Source: Clostridia bacterium
GTDB lineage: Bacteria > Bacillota > Clostridia > Christensenellales > Aristaeellaceae
Direction: 5' to 3'
Assembly: GCA_017471125.1 (NCBI GenBank)
Contig: JAFUWR010000266.1
Span: 1 to 8,013, forward strand
DNA length: 8,013 bases
In this document: positions 1-5,855 of the stretch, piece by piece
How positions within the stretch are numbered: the first letter of the stretch is position 1
How the letters are laid out: every line of letters begins with the position of its first letter
Position numbers and translations under genes: made by a program
Notes under the pieces: model-generated
Databases searched by the model: none
What the model was told of the DNA's origin: nothing
The model's input: only the letters and a program-made list of their open reading frames with translations

Positions 1-446
1 CGCACGGGGCGGACGGTCCGCAGGGCTTCGACGAAGGGCAGCTCCAGCCGCCCCGCCACGTCCCGCGCCAGCAGCGCCGCCTGGTTGAAGCCGCGCCGCC
101 GCAGCCGCCTCGGGTGCATGGGCACGCAGGTCACGCAGTCCGCGCCGGTGGGCGCGATGAAGTCGTAGGCCATCGCCATGTCCCGGGCCATGAAGCCCGC
201 CAGCGCCGAGACGCCGACGTACTTCAACTGCCGCACGACCCGCGCCGCCGGGTCCCGGTAGGCGTAAGCGTAGGCCGCGCCGTCCAGTCCCTCGGGCGGC
301 GGCCCCGCGCCGATCCAGTTCTCGTTGAGCGCCCGCCGGCAGTCCGGGCATATCCAGTCCTCGGCGCAGCCCGTCAGCCCGCCGCAGCCCATGCACACCG
401 CCCGTCGGGGGAACAGTACCCGCAGGGCCTTATCCAGTCCCCTCAC
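1..446 (-). CDS. comF: ComF family phosphoribosyltransferase-like protein, N-terminal part
   Basis: Partial: 148 codons are visible and the C-terminus lies beyond the left edge. The protein begins with a likely zinc-binding segment, with C18-x2-C21 and C33-x2-C36 and an extra C27. It continues through the family signature VPMHPRRLRRRGFNQA at about residues 108-123. The phosphoribosyl-pyrophosphate loop expected further on is outside the window. ComFC-type proteins are needed for DNA uptake in naturally competent bacteria; their biochemical role is less settled, so competence here is inference. The GTG start at 446 overlaps the recD2 stop in a GTGA arrangement. A GGGAGG stands just upstream inside recD2, which suggests translational coupling and the same transcript. 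Identity is clear at family level, but the product may act in general DNA metabolism instead. Confidence 0.9.
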   Translation of the reverse strand, partial: MRGLDKALRVLFPRRAVCMGCGGLTGCAEDWICPDCRRALNENWIGAGPPPEGLDGAAYAYAYRDPAARVVRQLKYVGVSALAGFMARDMAMAYDFIAPTGADCVTCVPMHPRRLRRRGFNQAALLARDVAGRLELPFVEALRTVRPV

Positions 447-2650
447 GCCCGCCTCCCGGCGGCGTCGGCCAGCCTGCGATCCAGCGCCGAATAGCGCCGG
501 GTGATGTGGTTGTTGTCCACCATCTGCCGCACGCACCCCTCCCGGCCCACCAGCACCACCAGCCGCTTGGCCCGGGTGATGGCGGTGTAGAGCAGGTTGC
601 GGGTCATCAGCATCGGCGGGCCGGACACCAGCGGCAGCACCACGGCGTCGAACTCGCTGCCCTGGCTCTTGTGGACGGACATGCAGTAGGCCAATTCCAG
701 GTCGTCCAGCAGCCCCTCGTCGTACTCGGCCACCCGGCCGTCGTCGAACTCTACCACCAGCGCGCGCTCCTTCCGGTCCACGGCGATGACGTAGCCGATG
801 TCCCCGTTGAACACCCCGTCGCCCTCCTCGCCGCCGCGCTCCCAGGCCAGGTCGTAGTTGTTGCGCACCTGCATCACCTTGTCGCCCCGGCGAAACACCG
901 TCTGCCCGTGCTGGAGCTCCGGCACGTCCCGCCCCGGCGGATTGAGCGCCGCCTGGAGAAGCTCGTTTAAGTGGAACACGCCCACCTCGCCCCGCTTCAT
1001 GGGGGCCATCACCTGGATGTCCCGCAGCGCGTCGAAGCCCATGTAGTTGGGAAGCCGGGTCCTGACCAGCGCCACCGTGGACGCCGCGGCCTGCACCGGC
1101 GTGTCCTTGCGCTCTAAAAAGAAATCCGTGTCCCGCACGCGGATGACCGGGTACTCGCCGCGGTTGACCAAATGGGCGTTCAGCACGATCTGGCTCTGTC
1201 CCGCCTGCCGGAAGATCTCGGTGAGCCTCACCACCCGGAGCGCGTCCGCGGCGATCAGGTCGCGCAGCACGTTGCCCGCGCCCACGCTGGGAAGCTGGTC
1301 GGCGTCGCCCACCAATATCAGCCGCGTCCCGGGCCTCAGCGCCGACAGCAGCGATTTCATCAAAAAGATGTCCACCATCGACATCTCGTCCACGATCACC
1401 ACGTCCGCGTCCAGCGGGTCGTCGGCGTTTTTCATGAAGCCCTGCCCCTCGCCGGAGTATTCCAGCAGCCGGTGGATGGTCTGGGCGGGACAGCCGGTGG
1501 CCTCGCTCATGCGGCGGGCGGCGCGGCCCGTGGGCGCGCACAGCTCCACGGCCCCCAGGCGGCGCATGACCCGTATGATGAGGTTGATGGACGTGGTCTT
1601 GCCGGTGCCCGGGCCGCCGGTGATGATGCAGATGCCCTCCTTGGCCGCGGCCAGCACCGCCTCCCGCTGCTGGGCGCACAGCGCCACGCCTTCCCCGGCC
1701 TCGTAGTCCGCGACCAGGCGCTCCAGCTCCCCGTCGGAGAATCTGGGCGGCTTGATGCTGCGCAGCTGCTTGACCAGCAGCCGCGCGGTGTCCCGCTCGG
1801 CGCGGTGGTAGCGGGGGAGGTAGACCGCGTCGTCGTCCCCGACCTTCTCCGCGATCAGCTGATCCTCTATCAGCAGCGCCCGCAGCTCGCGCTCCACCAG
1901 CGCGGCCTCCGCGTCCAGCATGCGGCAGGCCTGGTCCACCAGCACGCCCGCGGGCAGGTACATGTGTCCCGCGCCGTTCGCGGCCTCGGTGAGCGCGTAC
2001 TTGATGCCGGAACGCAGCCGGAACTCCGATTCCCGCCCGAAGCCCAGCCGCATGGCGATGTCGTCGGCGGTGCGGAAGCCCACGCCCGCGATCTCGTCGG
2101 CCAGCCGGTAGGGGTTCGACCGCAGCACCCGCTCGGTGGTGTCGCCGTAGGCCCGGTAGACCTTCAGGGACAGGGCGGGGGTGAGGCCGTACTCCTGCAA
2201 GAACATCAGCGTGCCGCGCATGCCGTTGTGCTCCGCGAAGGACTGGGCGATCATCGCCGCCTTCTTGCGGCCGATGCCGGGCACCTCCGTCAGGCGCTCC
2301 GGCTCGGATTCCAGCACGTCCAGCGTCCGCGCCCCGAAATAGGCCACGATCTGCTTGGCCATCGCCTTGCGCACGCCCTTGATGAGCCCCGAGGCCAGGA
2401 AGCGCTCCACGCCGGACTTGGTCTGGGGACGGGTGGCCTCGTAGCCCACGACCTTGATCTGCCGCCCGTAGTCCTTGTGCTCCACGATCTCGCCGTCGAA
2501 GGTGCCGTGCTCGCCCTCGGACAGGAAGGGCATGACCCCCACCGCCGCGATGGGCGACTTGCTGCCGTCCAGGCGCAGGGACGCCACCGTCCAGCCGTTG
2601 TCGGCGTTGCGGTAGACGATGCCCTCCACGGTCCCCTCGAACTTCGACAT
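443..2650 (-). CDS. recD2: RecD2-type ATP-dependent 5'-3' DNA helicase (SF1B)
   Basis: A 735-residue protein, about the usual RecD2 length. It has an N-terminal OB-like segment (about 1-75) and helix-hairpin-helix repeats around PGIGRKK (124-130) and GVGFRTADD (189-197). The motor domains follow: Q-like LCAQQREAV (324-332), Walker A GGPGTGKT (345-352), Walker B VIVDEMS (418-424), motif III GDADQLPSVGAG (448-459), SVHKSQGSEFD (658-668) and motif VI YTAITRAKRLVVL (688-700). The long N-terminus marks it as RecD2, which works without RecBC and is linked to replication and repair in Firmicutes. The frame stays open upstream to 2848, but that stretch lies inside tmk. ATG 2650 is preferred because GAGG sits 7 bases before it and the family N-terminus starts there. 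It lies 19 bp after tmk and overlaps comF by 4 bases. Confidence 0.95.
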   Translation of the reverse strand: MSKFEGTVEGIVYRNADNGWTVASLRLDGSKSPIAAVGVMPFLSEGEHGTFDGEIVEHKDYGRQIKVVGYEATRPQTKSGVERFLASGLIKGVRKAMAKQIVAYFGARTLDVLESEPERLTEVPGIGRKKAAMIAQSFAEHNGMRGTLMFLQEYGLTPALSLKVYRAYGDTTERVLRSNPYRLADEIAGVGFRTADDIAMRLGFGRESEFRLRSGIKYALTEAANGAGHMYLPAGVLVDQACRMLDAEAALVERELRALLIEDQLIAEKVGDDDAVYLPRYHRAERDTARLLVKQLRSIKPPRFSDGELERLVADYEAGEGVALCAQQREAVLAAAKEGICIITGGPGTGKTTSINLIIRVMRRLGAVELCAPTGRAARRMSEATGCPAQTIHRLLEYSGEGQGFMKNADDPLDADVVIVDEMSMVDIFLMKSLLSALRPGTRLILVGDADQLPSVGAGNVLRDLIAADALRVVRLTEIFRQAGQSQIVLNAHLVNRGEYPVIRVRDTDFFLERKDTPVQAAASTVALVRTRLPNYMGFDALRDIQVMAPMKRGEVGVFHLNELLQAALNPPGRDVPELQHGQTVFRRGDKVMQVRNNYDLAWERGGEEGDGVFNGDIGYVIAVDRKERALVVEFDDGRVAEYDEGLLDDLELAYCMSVHKSQGSEFDAVVLPLVSGPPMLMTRNLLYTAITRAKRLVVLVGREGCVRQMVDNNHITRRYSALDRRLADAAGRRA

Positions 2651-2669
2651 GCTCTGACCTCGCTGTATC

Positions 2670-3341
2670 TCAAAGTGATTTGACGATGTCCATGACCTCG
2701 GCGTGGATGTCCTCGATGCTTCGCATCTCCCCGTCCCGGGCGCAGGCCACGTCCCGCCAGCCGAACCGCTTCGCGCAGTACTCGGCGGCCTCCCGGCTGC
2801 GGCGCTGGTAGTCCAGGTCGCGCTCGTGGATGTCGCGCTTGGCCTCATCGCCGTGGTAGCGCGCCCGCATCAGCCGCTGGGACACGTCCGGGTCCACCCG
2901 CAGGTAGATGACCAGGTCCGGCGCGGGGATGCCCAGCAGGTCGTACTCGTAGCGGAACAGCCAGTCGAGGTACTCGTCCCATTCATCCCGCGGCAGCTTC
3001 GAGCACTGGTGCACGGCGTTGGAGGTGGCGTAGCGGTCGGCCACTATGGTGCCGCCATTTTCATAGATTGCGCCCCAGTCCCGCTTGTAGCTGGCGTAGC
3101 GGTCCACGGCGTAGAAGCTGGACGCCGCGTAGGCGTTCACGTCCTCGGGCTTCTTGCCGAATTCCCCGGCTAAGTACATCTTCACCAGTGCGCTGGAATC
3201 GGACTGGTAGTCCGGGAAGGACACCGCCCGCACGTTCACGCCCGCGGCCTTGAGCGCCTCCGTCAGCAGCTTCGCCTGGGTGGCCTTGCCCGAGCCGTCC
3301 AGCCCCTCGATCACGATCAACCTTCCCTTACGCATCTCCAT
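2670..3341 (-). CDS. tmk: Thymidylate kinase (dTMP kinase)
   Basis: Up to 223 residues, a normal length. It phosphorylates dTMP to dTDP in the cytoplasm for DNA synthesis. The sequence shows a P-loop GLDGSGKATQ (13-22), FPDY (42-45), the DRY signature in ADRYATSN (101-108) followed by HQCSK, a lid-like basic/acidic stretch near 160-185, and LVIYLRVDP (143-151). The Walker A position after Lys19, usually Ser or Thr, is Ala20 with Thr21 next. Two starts are possible, 3341 and 3335 (M-E-M). ATG 3335 has GAGGG 8 bases upstream, against only 2 bases for 3341, so a 221-residue form is quite likely. Either start overlaps the end of the preceding small gene, implying coupled translation. recD2 follows after 19 bp. 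Confidence 0.93.
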   Translation of the reverse strand: MEMRKGRLIVIEGLDGSGKATQAKLLTEALKAAGVNVRAVSFPDYQSDSSALVKMYLAGEFGKKPEDVNAYAASSFYAVDRYASYKRDWGAIYENGGTIVADRYATSNAVHQCSKLPRDEWDEYLDWLFRYEYDLLGIPAPDLVIYLRVDPDVSQRLMRARYHGDEAKRDIHERDLDYQRRSREAAEYCAKRFGWRDVACARDGEMRSIEDIHAEVMDIVKSL

Positions 3342-3597
3342 GTCCCTCGATGATCTCCTTCATTTTCGCGGCGATGTCCTGCGCGCCGTCGATCTCCATG
3401 TAGTCCTGCCAAAGCGCCTCCAATTCCTCCAGCGCGTCGGCGAGGTCGTCGGGGTCGTCGCCGTCGGCCTGCTCCATCATGAACAGCGCGTCCTCGAACT
3501 CGGCGTTCAGCTCGTCCAGCGCCTCGTCGCCGCGCCCCTCGGCCAGCCGGTCGAGCGCATCCAGCGCCTCGCGCATCCGGGCGATGATGTCACCCAT
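3328..3597 (-). CDS. Hypothetical 89-residue highly acidic protein, first gene of the tmk operon
   Basis: I do not recognise a family. By hand count, 29 of 89 residues are Asp or Glu and only six are Lys or Arg. The sequence looks almost wholly helical, with heptad-like Leu/Ala spacing (ALDALDRLAE, ADALEELEALW) and an acidic break GDDPDD at 46-51. No signal peptide, membrane segment or cysteines are present. ATG 3597 is chosen because GGAGGGG lies 5 bases before it and a sigma-A promoter ends about 25 bases upstream. The frame is open further out to 3837, but that would run through the promoter and into the divergent gene. The 3' end overlaps the tmk start. A small cytosolic helical protein, perhaps a partner of a neighbour, is as far as the evidence goes. 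Confidence 0.8.
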   Translation of the reverse strand: MGDIIARMREALDALDRLAEGRGDEALDELNAEFEDALFMMEQADGDDPDDLADALEELEALWQDYMEIDGAQDIAAKMKEIIEGHGDA

Positions 3598-3622
3598 GTG
3601 ATCCCCTCCATTCAATGGTAAC

Positions 3623-3651
3623 ATCATACCGCCAACGGCGGCGGCGTTCAA
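3623..3651 (-). promoter_or_regulatory. Sigma-A type promoter of the small gene-tmk-recD2-comF operon
   Basis: Read on the minus strand, a -35 TTGAAC (3646-3651) and a -10 TATGAT (3623-3628) are separated by exactly 17 bases, each one base from consensus. An A/T tract at 3663-3672 lies 11 bases upstream of the -35 box, in the position of an UP element. The predicted start, about 3616, leaves a leader of about 19 bases ending in a strong ribosome binding site. The spacer contains the inverted repeat CCGCC-AAC-GGCGG, which could be an operator or simply GC-rich sequence. Confidence 0.8.
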
Positions 3652-3717
3652 GCGGTTTCGGGAAAATTTTTTCGCATCGGCCCATATCCGGCAGGGAATC
3701 GCGGGCCTTATAGAGAA

Positions 3718-3723
3718 TATTAT
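3718..3723 (+). promoter_or_regulatory. Possible -10 element for the membrane protein-trmB-aldolase operon
   Basis: TATTAT stands 28 bases before the ATG at 3752, in the most A/T-rich part of the divergent gap. No convincing -35 hexamer is found 16-18 bases upstream (the sequence there is GGGAATC), so this is weak. It is proposed mainly because a plus-strand promoter must lie in or near this 154-bp gap. Confidence 0.3.
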
Positions 3724-3751
3724 CACGTTAAGCATGAATAGGAGGCGCGAT

Positions 3752-4042
3752 ATGAACGGCAAGACCCTGCGCGTGGCGCTTTGCGTCATATTGATCGCGA
3801 TGTACGTGGGCGGGCTCGTCGCGCTGCTGATGCGCAAGGCGCTGATCGGCGTGAACCTGTGGGTGATCTCCCTGGTGGGGAGCCTGGGCCTGCTCTACTG
3901 GATACACACCAGGAATAAACAGGCAGAGGACGCGGAGAAGATCAAGAAGGGCATGCCCTACGGCGACCCGGACGATCCCGCCGCGCCGGTCGCACCGGTC
4001 GCACCGGTCGCACCGGTGGTGCCCCCGGAGGACGACGCATGA
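3752..4042 (+). CDS. Hypothetical small membrane protein with two helices and a proline-rich tail
   Basis: A 96-residue protein of unrecognised family. Two hydrophobic segments at about 7-27 and 31-50 are separated by a short Arg-Lys turn, giving a likely helical hairpin. A charged stretch (KQAEDAEKIKK, 56-66) follows, then a tail with four perfect Ala-Pro-Val units at 78-89 and an acidic end. By the positive-inside rule, the N-terminal Lys/Arg and the RNK-rich region after helix two fit a cytoplasmic tail only if both termini are inside. ATG 3752 is chosen over ATG 3734 because AGGAGG sits 6 bases before it. Its TGA overlaps the trmB ATG in ATGA. The co-operon position with trmB gives no clear functional hint. 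Confidence 0.78.
   Translation: MNGKTLRVALCVILIAMYVGGLVALLMRKALIGVNLWVISLVGSLGLLYWIHTRNKQAEDAEKIKKGMPYGDPDDPAAPVAPVAPVAPVVPPEDDA
3983..4018 (+). repeat. Four 9-bp tandem units encoding Ala-Pro-Val
   Basis: The unit GCACCGGTC occurs twice exactly and in two variants, GCGCCGGTC first and GCACCGGTG last. The array lies in frame inside the small membrane protein, so changes in copy number would lengthen or shorten the tail without breaking the gene. Confidence 0.9.
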
Positions 4043-5787
4043 GGATGCGGCGCAAGCCCTGGACGGAGATCGAGCTGGCGGCTTGCCCGTTTTTCATCGA
4101 GCGCCCGTCGACCCACATCGGGACGTGGCAGTCCCTCTTTCCGCGGAAGCAGCCGGTGCATTTGGAGATCGGCTGCGGCAAGGGCGTGTCCACGGTACAG
4201 ATGGCCCACGAGCACCCGGAGGTCAACTACATCGCCGTCGACGAGGTGCGCCACGTGCTGGCGGTGTCCTTCAGGAACACCCACGCGGCCTACGGCGATG
4301 ACCCCATCGACAACCTGGTCTACTCCGCCGTGGACGCCATGATGATCCACGACACCTTCTCCGCCGCCGACGGCATCTCCCGCATCTACATCAGCTTCCC
4401 CAACCCCTGGGACGAGCGGGCCAAGCACCACAAGCGGCGGCTGACCCATCCCCGGCAGCTCAACCAGTACCGGGCGTTCCTGGCCCCGGAGGGGGAGATC
4501 TGGTTCAAGACCGACGACGACGCGCTGTTTCGGGCGTCGATCCGGTACTTCGGCGAGGCGGGCTTCGAGATCACATACATGACCGACGACCTGCACGCCT
4601 CGGGCTTTTCGCCCAACTACGTCAGTGAGCACGAGCGCCTGTACACCGAGCAGGGCAAGCGCATACATTTCCTGATCGCGAAAATGAACAACGGAGGTAT
4701 CCATGCCATGAACGATTTCTTTGACACCAACCGGGCGGTCCTCGAAAACTTCACCAAGGTGTCCACCGCCGTGGGCGAGCGGGCCGACTACGTGCAGGGC
4801 GGCGGCGGCAACACGTCGGCCAAGCTGGCGGGCGGCATGATGGCCATCAAGGCTTCGGGCTACTGCCTGAAGGACATCCGCCCCGACAAGGCATATGCCG
4901 TCTTGAACTACGACGCGCTGCGGAAGTTCTACTACGGCTCCGACCCCGCGGACTTCGACGACGTGGAGAAGGCCGGCAGCGACCAGGCCAAGGCCAACAC
5001 CCAGGTGATCGAGGGGCTCCAGCAGCTTCGCCCCTCCGTGGAGGCGGGCTTCCACTCCATCCTCGACACCTACGTGGCCCACAGCCATTCCGTGTACGCC
5101 AACCTGTGCACCTGCTCCAAGGAGCTTGCAGCCATCGCGGCCAAGGCCCTCGAGGGCGCGGACTACACCTGGGGCTGGGTGCCCTACGTCGATCCCGGCG
5201 CGCGGCTGACCTTCTCCATCCGCGACGAGCTGAAGCGGGTCGAGGCCGAGACGGGCCGCCGCCCCGCTGCCATCTTCATGCAGAACCACGGCCTCATCGC
5301 CCACGCCGACGACCCCGACGAGTGCGTGCGCATCCACACCGACGTGAACGACCGCATCGCGAGGGCCTTCGGCCTCGAGAACGGCTGCTTCCCCAAGGTG
5401 GAGGTGAAGGACCTGGGCGACGGTCTGTGCGAGGCGGTCTGCCCCTACCTGACCGACGCCTTGAAGTCCGGCGAGTTCACCGAGAAGTTCATGCTCGAAG
5501 CGCCGCTGTACCCCGACCAGCTCGTGTTCCTGACCGGCAGCTTCGCCTTCGGCAAGGGCCGTCCCGACGAGGGCATGGCGCTGGCTGACCCCGACACCGG
5601 CGCGGTGGTGTTCAACATGCCCGCGGCTAAGGCCCAGGTCATCGCCGAGACGCTGTGCTGCATCGTGTTCATCGTCCGCAACATCGCCAAGAACGGCTAT
5701 ACCCTCTCCACCCTCGGCGAAAAGGCCAAGGCATTCATCGCCAATTGGGAGAGCGAGAAGTACAGGAAGTCCCTGGCGGGGAAGTAA
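4039..5787 (+). CDS. trmB: tRNA (guanine-N7-)-methyltransferase TrmB, reading in frame into a class II aldolase
   Basis: One open frame of 582 codons. Residues 1 to about 215 are a full-length TrmB, which methylates G46 of tRNA using S-adenosylmethionine. Visible are the SAM motif LEIGCGKG (42-49), YISFPNPW...HHKRRL (118-135), FKTDDDALF (157-165) and the C-terminal SEHERLYTEQGKRIHFL (196-212). The usual Asp of the DPW motif is Asn122; from memory, similar NPW forms occur in Clostridia. TrmB proteins normally end just after the motif around residue 212, but here no stop occurs and the frame enters the aldolase at Met224. Deleting one A from the AAAA run at 4681-4684 would give TGA straight after AAA (Lys215). 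The ATG overlaps the upstream stop and has GGAGG 7 bases before it. True fusion, recent stop loss or a sequence error are all possible. Confidence 0.85.
   Translation: MRMRRKPWTEIELAACPFFIERPSTHIGTWQSLFPRKQPVHLEIGCGKGVSTVQMAHEHPEVNYIAVDEVRHVLAVSFRNTHAAYGDDPIDNLVYSAVDAMMIHDTFSAADGISRIYISFPNPWDERAKHHKRRLTHPRQLNQYRAFLAPEGEIWFKTDDDALFRASIRYFGEAGFEITYMTDDLHASGFSPNYVSEHERLYTEQGKRIHFLIAKMNNGGIHAMNDFFDTNRAVLENFTKVSTAVGERADYVQGGGGNTSAKLAGGMMAIKASGYCLKDIRPDKAYAVLNYDALRKFYYGSDPADFDDVEKAGSDQAKANTQVIEGLQQLRPSVEAGFHSILDTYVAHSHSVYANLCTCSKELAAIAAKALEGADYTWGWVPYVDPGARLTFSIRDELKRVEAETGRRPAAIFMQNHGLIAHADDPDECVRIHTDVNDRIARAFGLENGCFPKVEVKDLGDGLCEAVCPYLTDALKSGEFTEKFMLEAPLYPDQLVFLTGSFAFGKGRPDEGMALADPDTGAVVFNMPAAKAQVIAETLCCIVFIVRNIAKNGYTLSTLGEKAKAFIANWESEKYRKSLAGK
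4693..4698 (+). promoter_or_regulatory. Internal ribosome binding site before the aldolase module
   Basis: GGAGGT lies at the junction of the trmB and aldolase parts, 9 bases before ATG 4708. It also precedes an out-of-frame ATG at 4703, which opens a two-codon frame whose TGA overlaps ATG 4708. A ribosome binding site this good inside a fused gene suggests that the two were, or still are, separate cistrons. Confidence 0.7.
4708..5787 (+). CDS. Class II aldolase (RhaD/AraD/FucA-like fold), possibly translated on its own
   Basis: The C-terminal 359 codons of the long frame. GGGGNTSAKL (31-40) is the typical class II aldolase phosphate-site loop. H125 and H127 in VAHSHSVYAN, and H194 in MQNHGLIAH, match the three metal-ligand histidines of the family. 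A C-terminal extension of about 120 residues (YPDQLVFLTGSFAFG from 268) recalls the aldolase part of rhamnulose-1-phosphate aldolase/dehydrogenase enzymes more than short AraD or FucA proteins. Such enzymes cleave sugar 1-phosphates to dihydroxyacetone phosphate and an aldehyde; the substrate here is unknown. ATG 4708 has GGAGG 10 bases upstream, so it could be a separate gene even though the upstream frame runs into it. A hairpin follows 16 bp after the stop. Confidence 0.85.
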   Translation: MNDFFDTNRAVLENFTKVSTAVGERADYVQGGGGNTSAKLAGGMMAIKASGYCLKDIRPDKAYAVLNYDALRKFYYGSDPADFDDVEKAGSDQAKANTQVIEGLQQLRPSVEAGFHSILDTYVAHSHSVYANLCTCSKELAAIAAKALEGADYTWGWVPYVDPGARLTFSIRDELKRVEAETGRRPAAIFMQNHGLIAHADDPDECVRIHTDVNDRIARAFGLENGCFPKVEVKDLGDGLCEAVCPYLTDALKSGEFTEKFMLEAPLYPDQLVFLTGSFAFGKGRPDEGMALADPDTGAVVFNMPAAKAQVIAETLCCIVFIVRNIAKNGYTLSTLGEKAKAFIANWESEKYRKSLAGK

Positions 5788-5803
5788 TATCACCATGACA
5801 CAA

Positions 5804-5832
5804 GCCGCCCCCTCCGACGCGGAGGGGGCGGC
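5804..5832. terminator. Strong hairpin between convergent aldolase and hydrolase genes, probably a bidirectional terminator
   Basis: A perfect 13-bp stem, GCCGCCCCCTCCG with its complement, closes a 3-base ACG loop. It lies 16 bp after the aldolase stop and 23 bp beyond the hydrolase stop on the other strand. Neither side has a long T run: AATTATAATTG follows on the plus strand and TTGTGTC on the minus. Termination is therefore inferred from position and stem strength. The 12-bp palindrome CAATTATAATTG (5832-5843) abuts it. Confidence 0.7.
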
Positions 5833-5855
5833 AATTATAATTGTTGGCGTTCATT

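Noticed and set aside
1172..2683. 503-codon open frame on the plus strand opposite recD2
   Set aside because: Low-complexity His/Arg/Gly/Leu-rich translation with no domain, fully antisense to an intact helicase gene.
2651..2848. 66-codon N-terminal extension of recD2
   Set aside because: Lies within tmk, has a composition unlike RecD2, and ATG 2650 has its own ribosome binding site.
3663..3672. AAAATTTTTT as a terminator tail on the plus strand
   Set aside because: No stable hairpin precedes it; its place upstream of the -35 box on the minus strand fits an UP-like element better.
3598..3837. Upstream extension of the 89-residue protein
   Set aside because: It would cross a near-consensus promoter and overlap the divergent gene; ATG 3597 has GGAGGGG at 5-base spacing.
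3958..5796. 612-codon open frame on the minus strand opposite trmB-aldolase
   Set aside because: A shadow frame of GC-rich coding DNA. The product is Val/Gly/Leu-rich without recognisable domains, while the plus strand encodes two clear enzymes.
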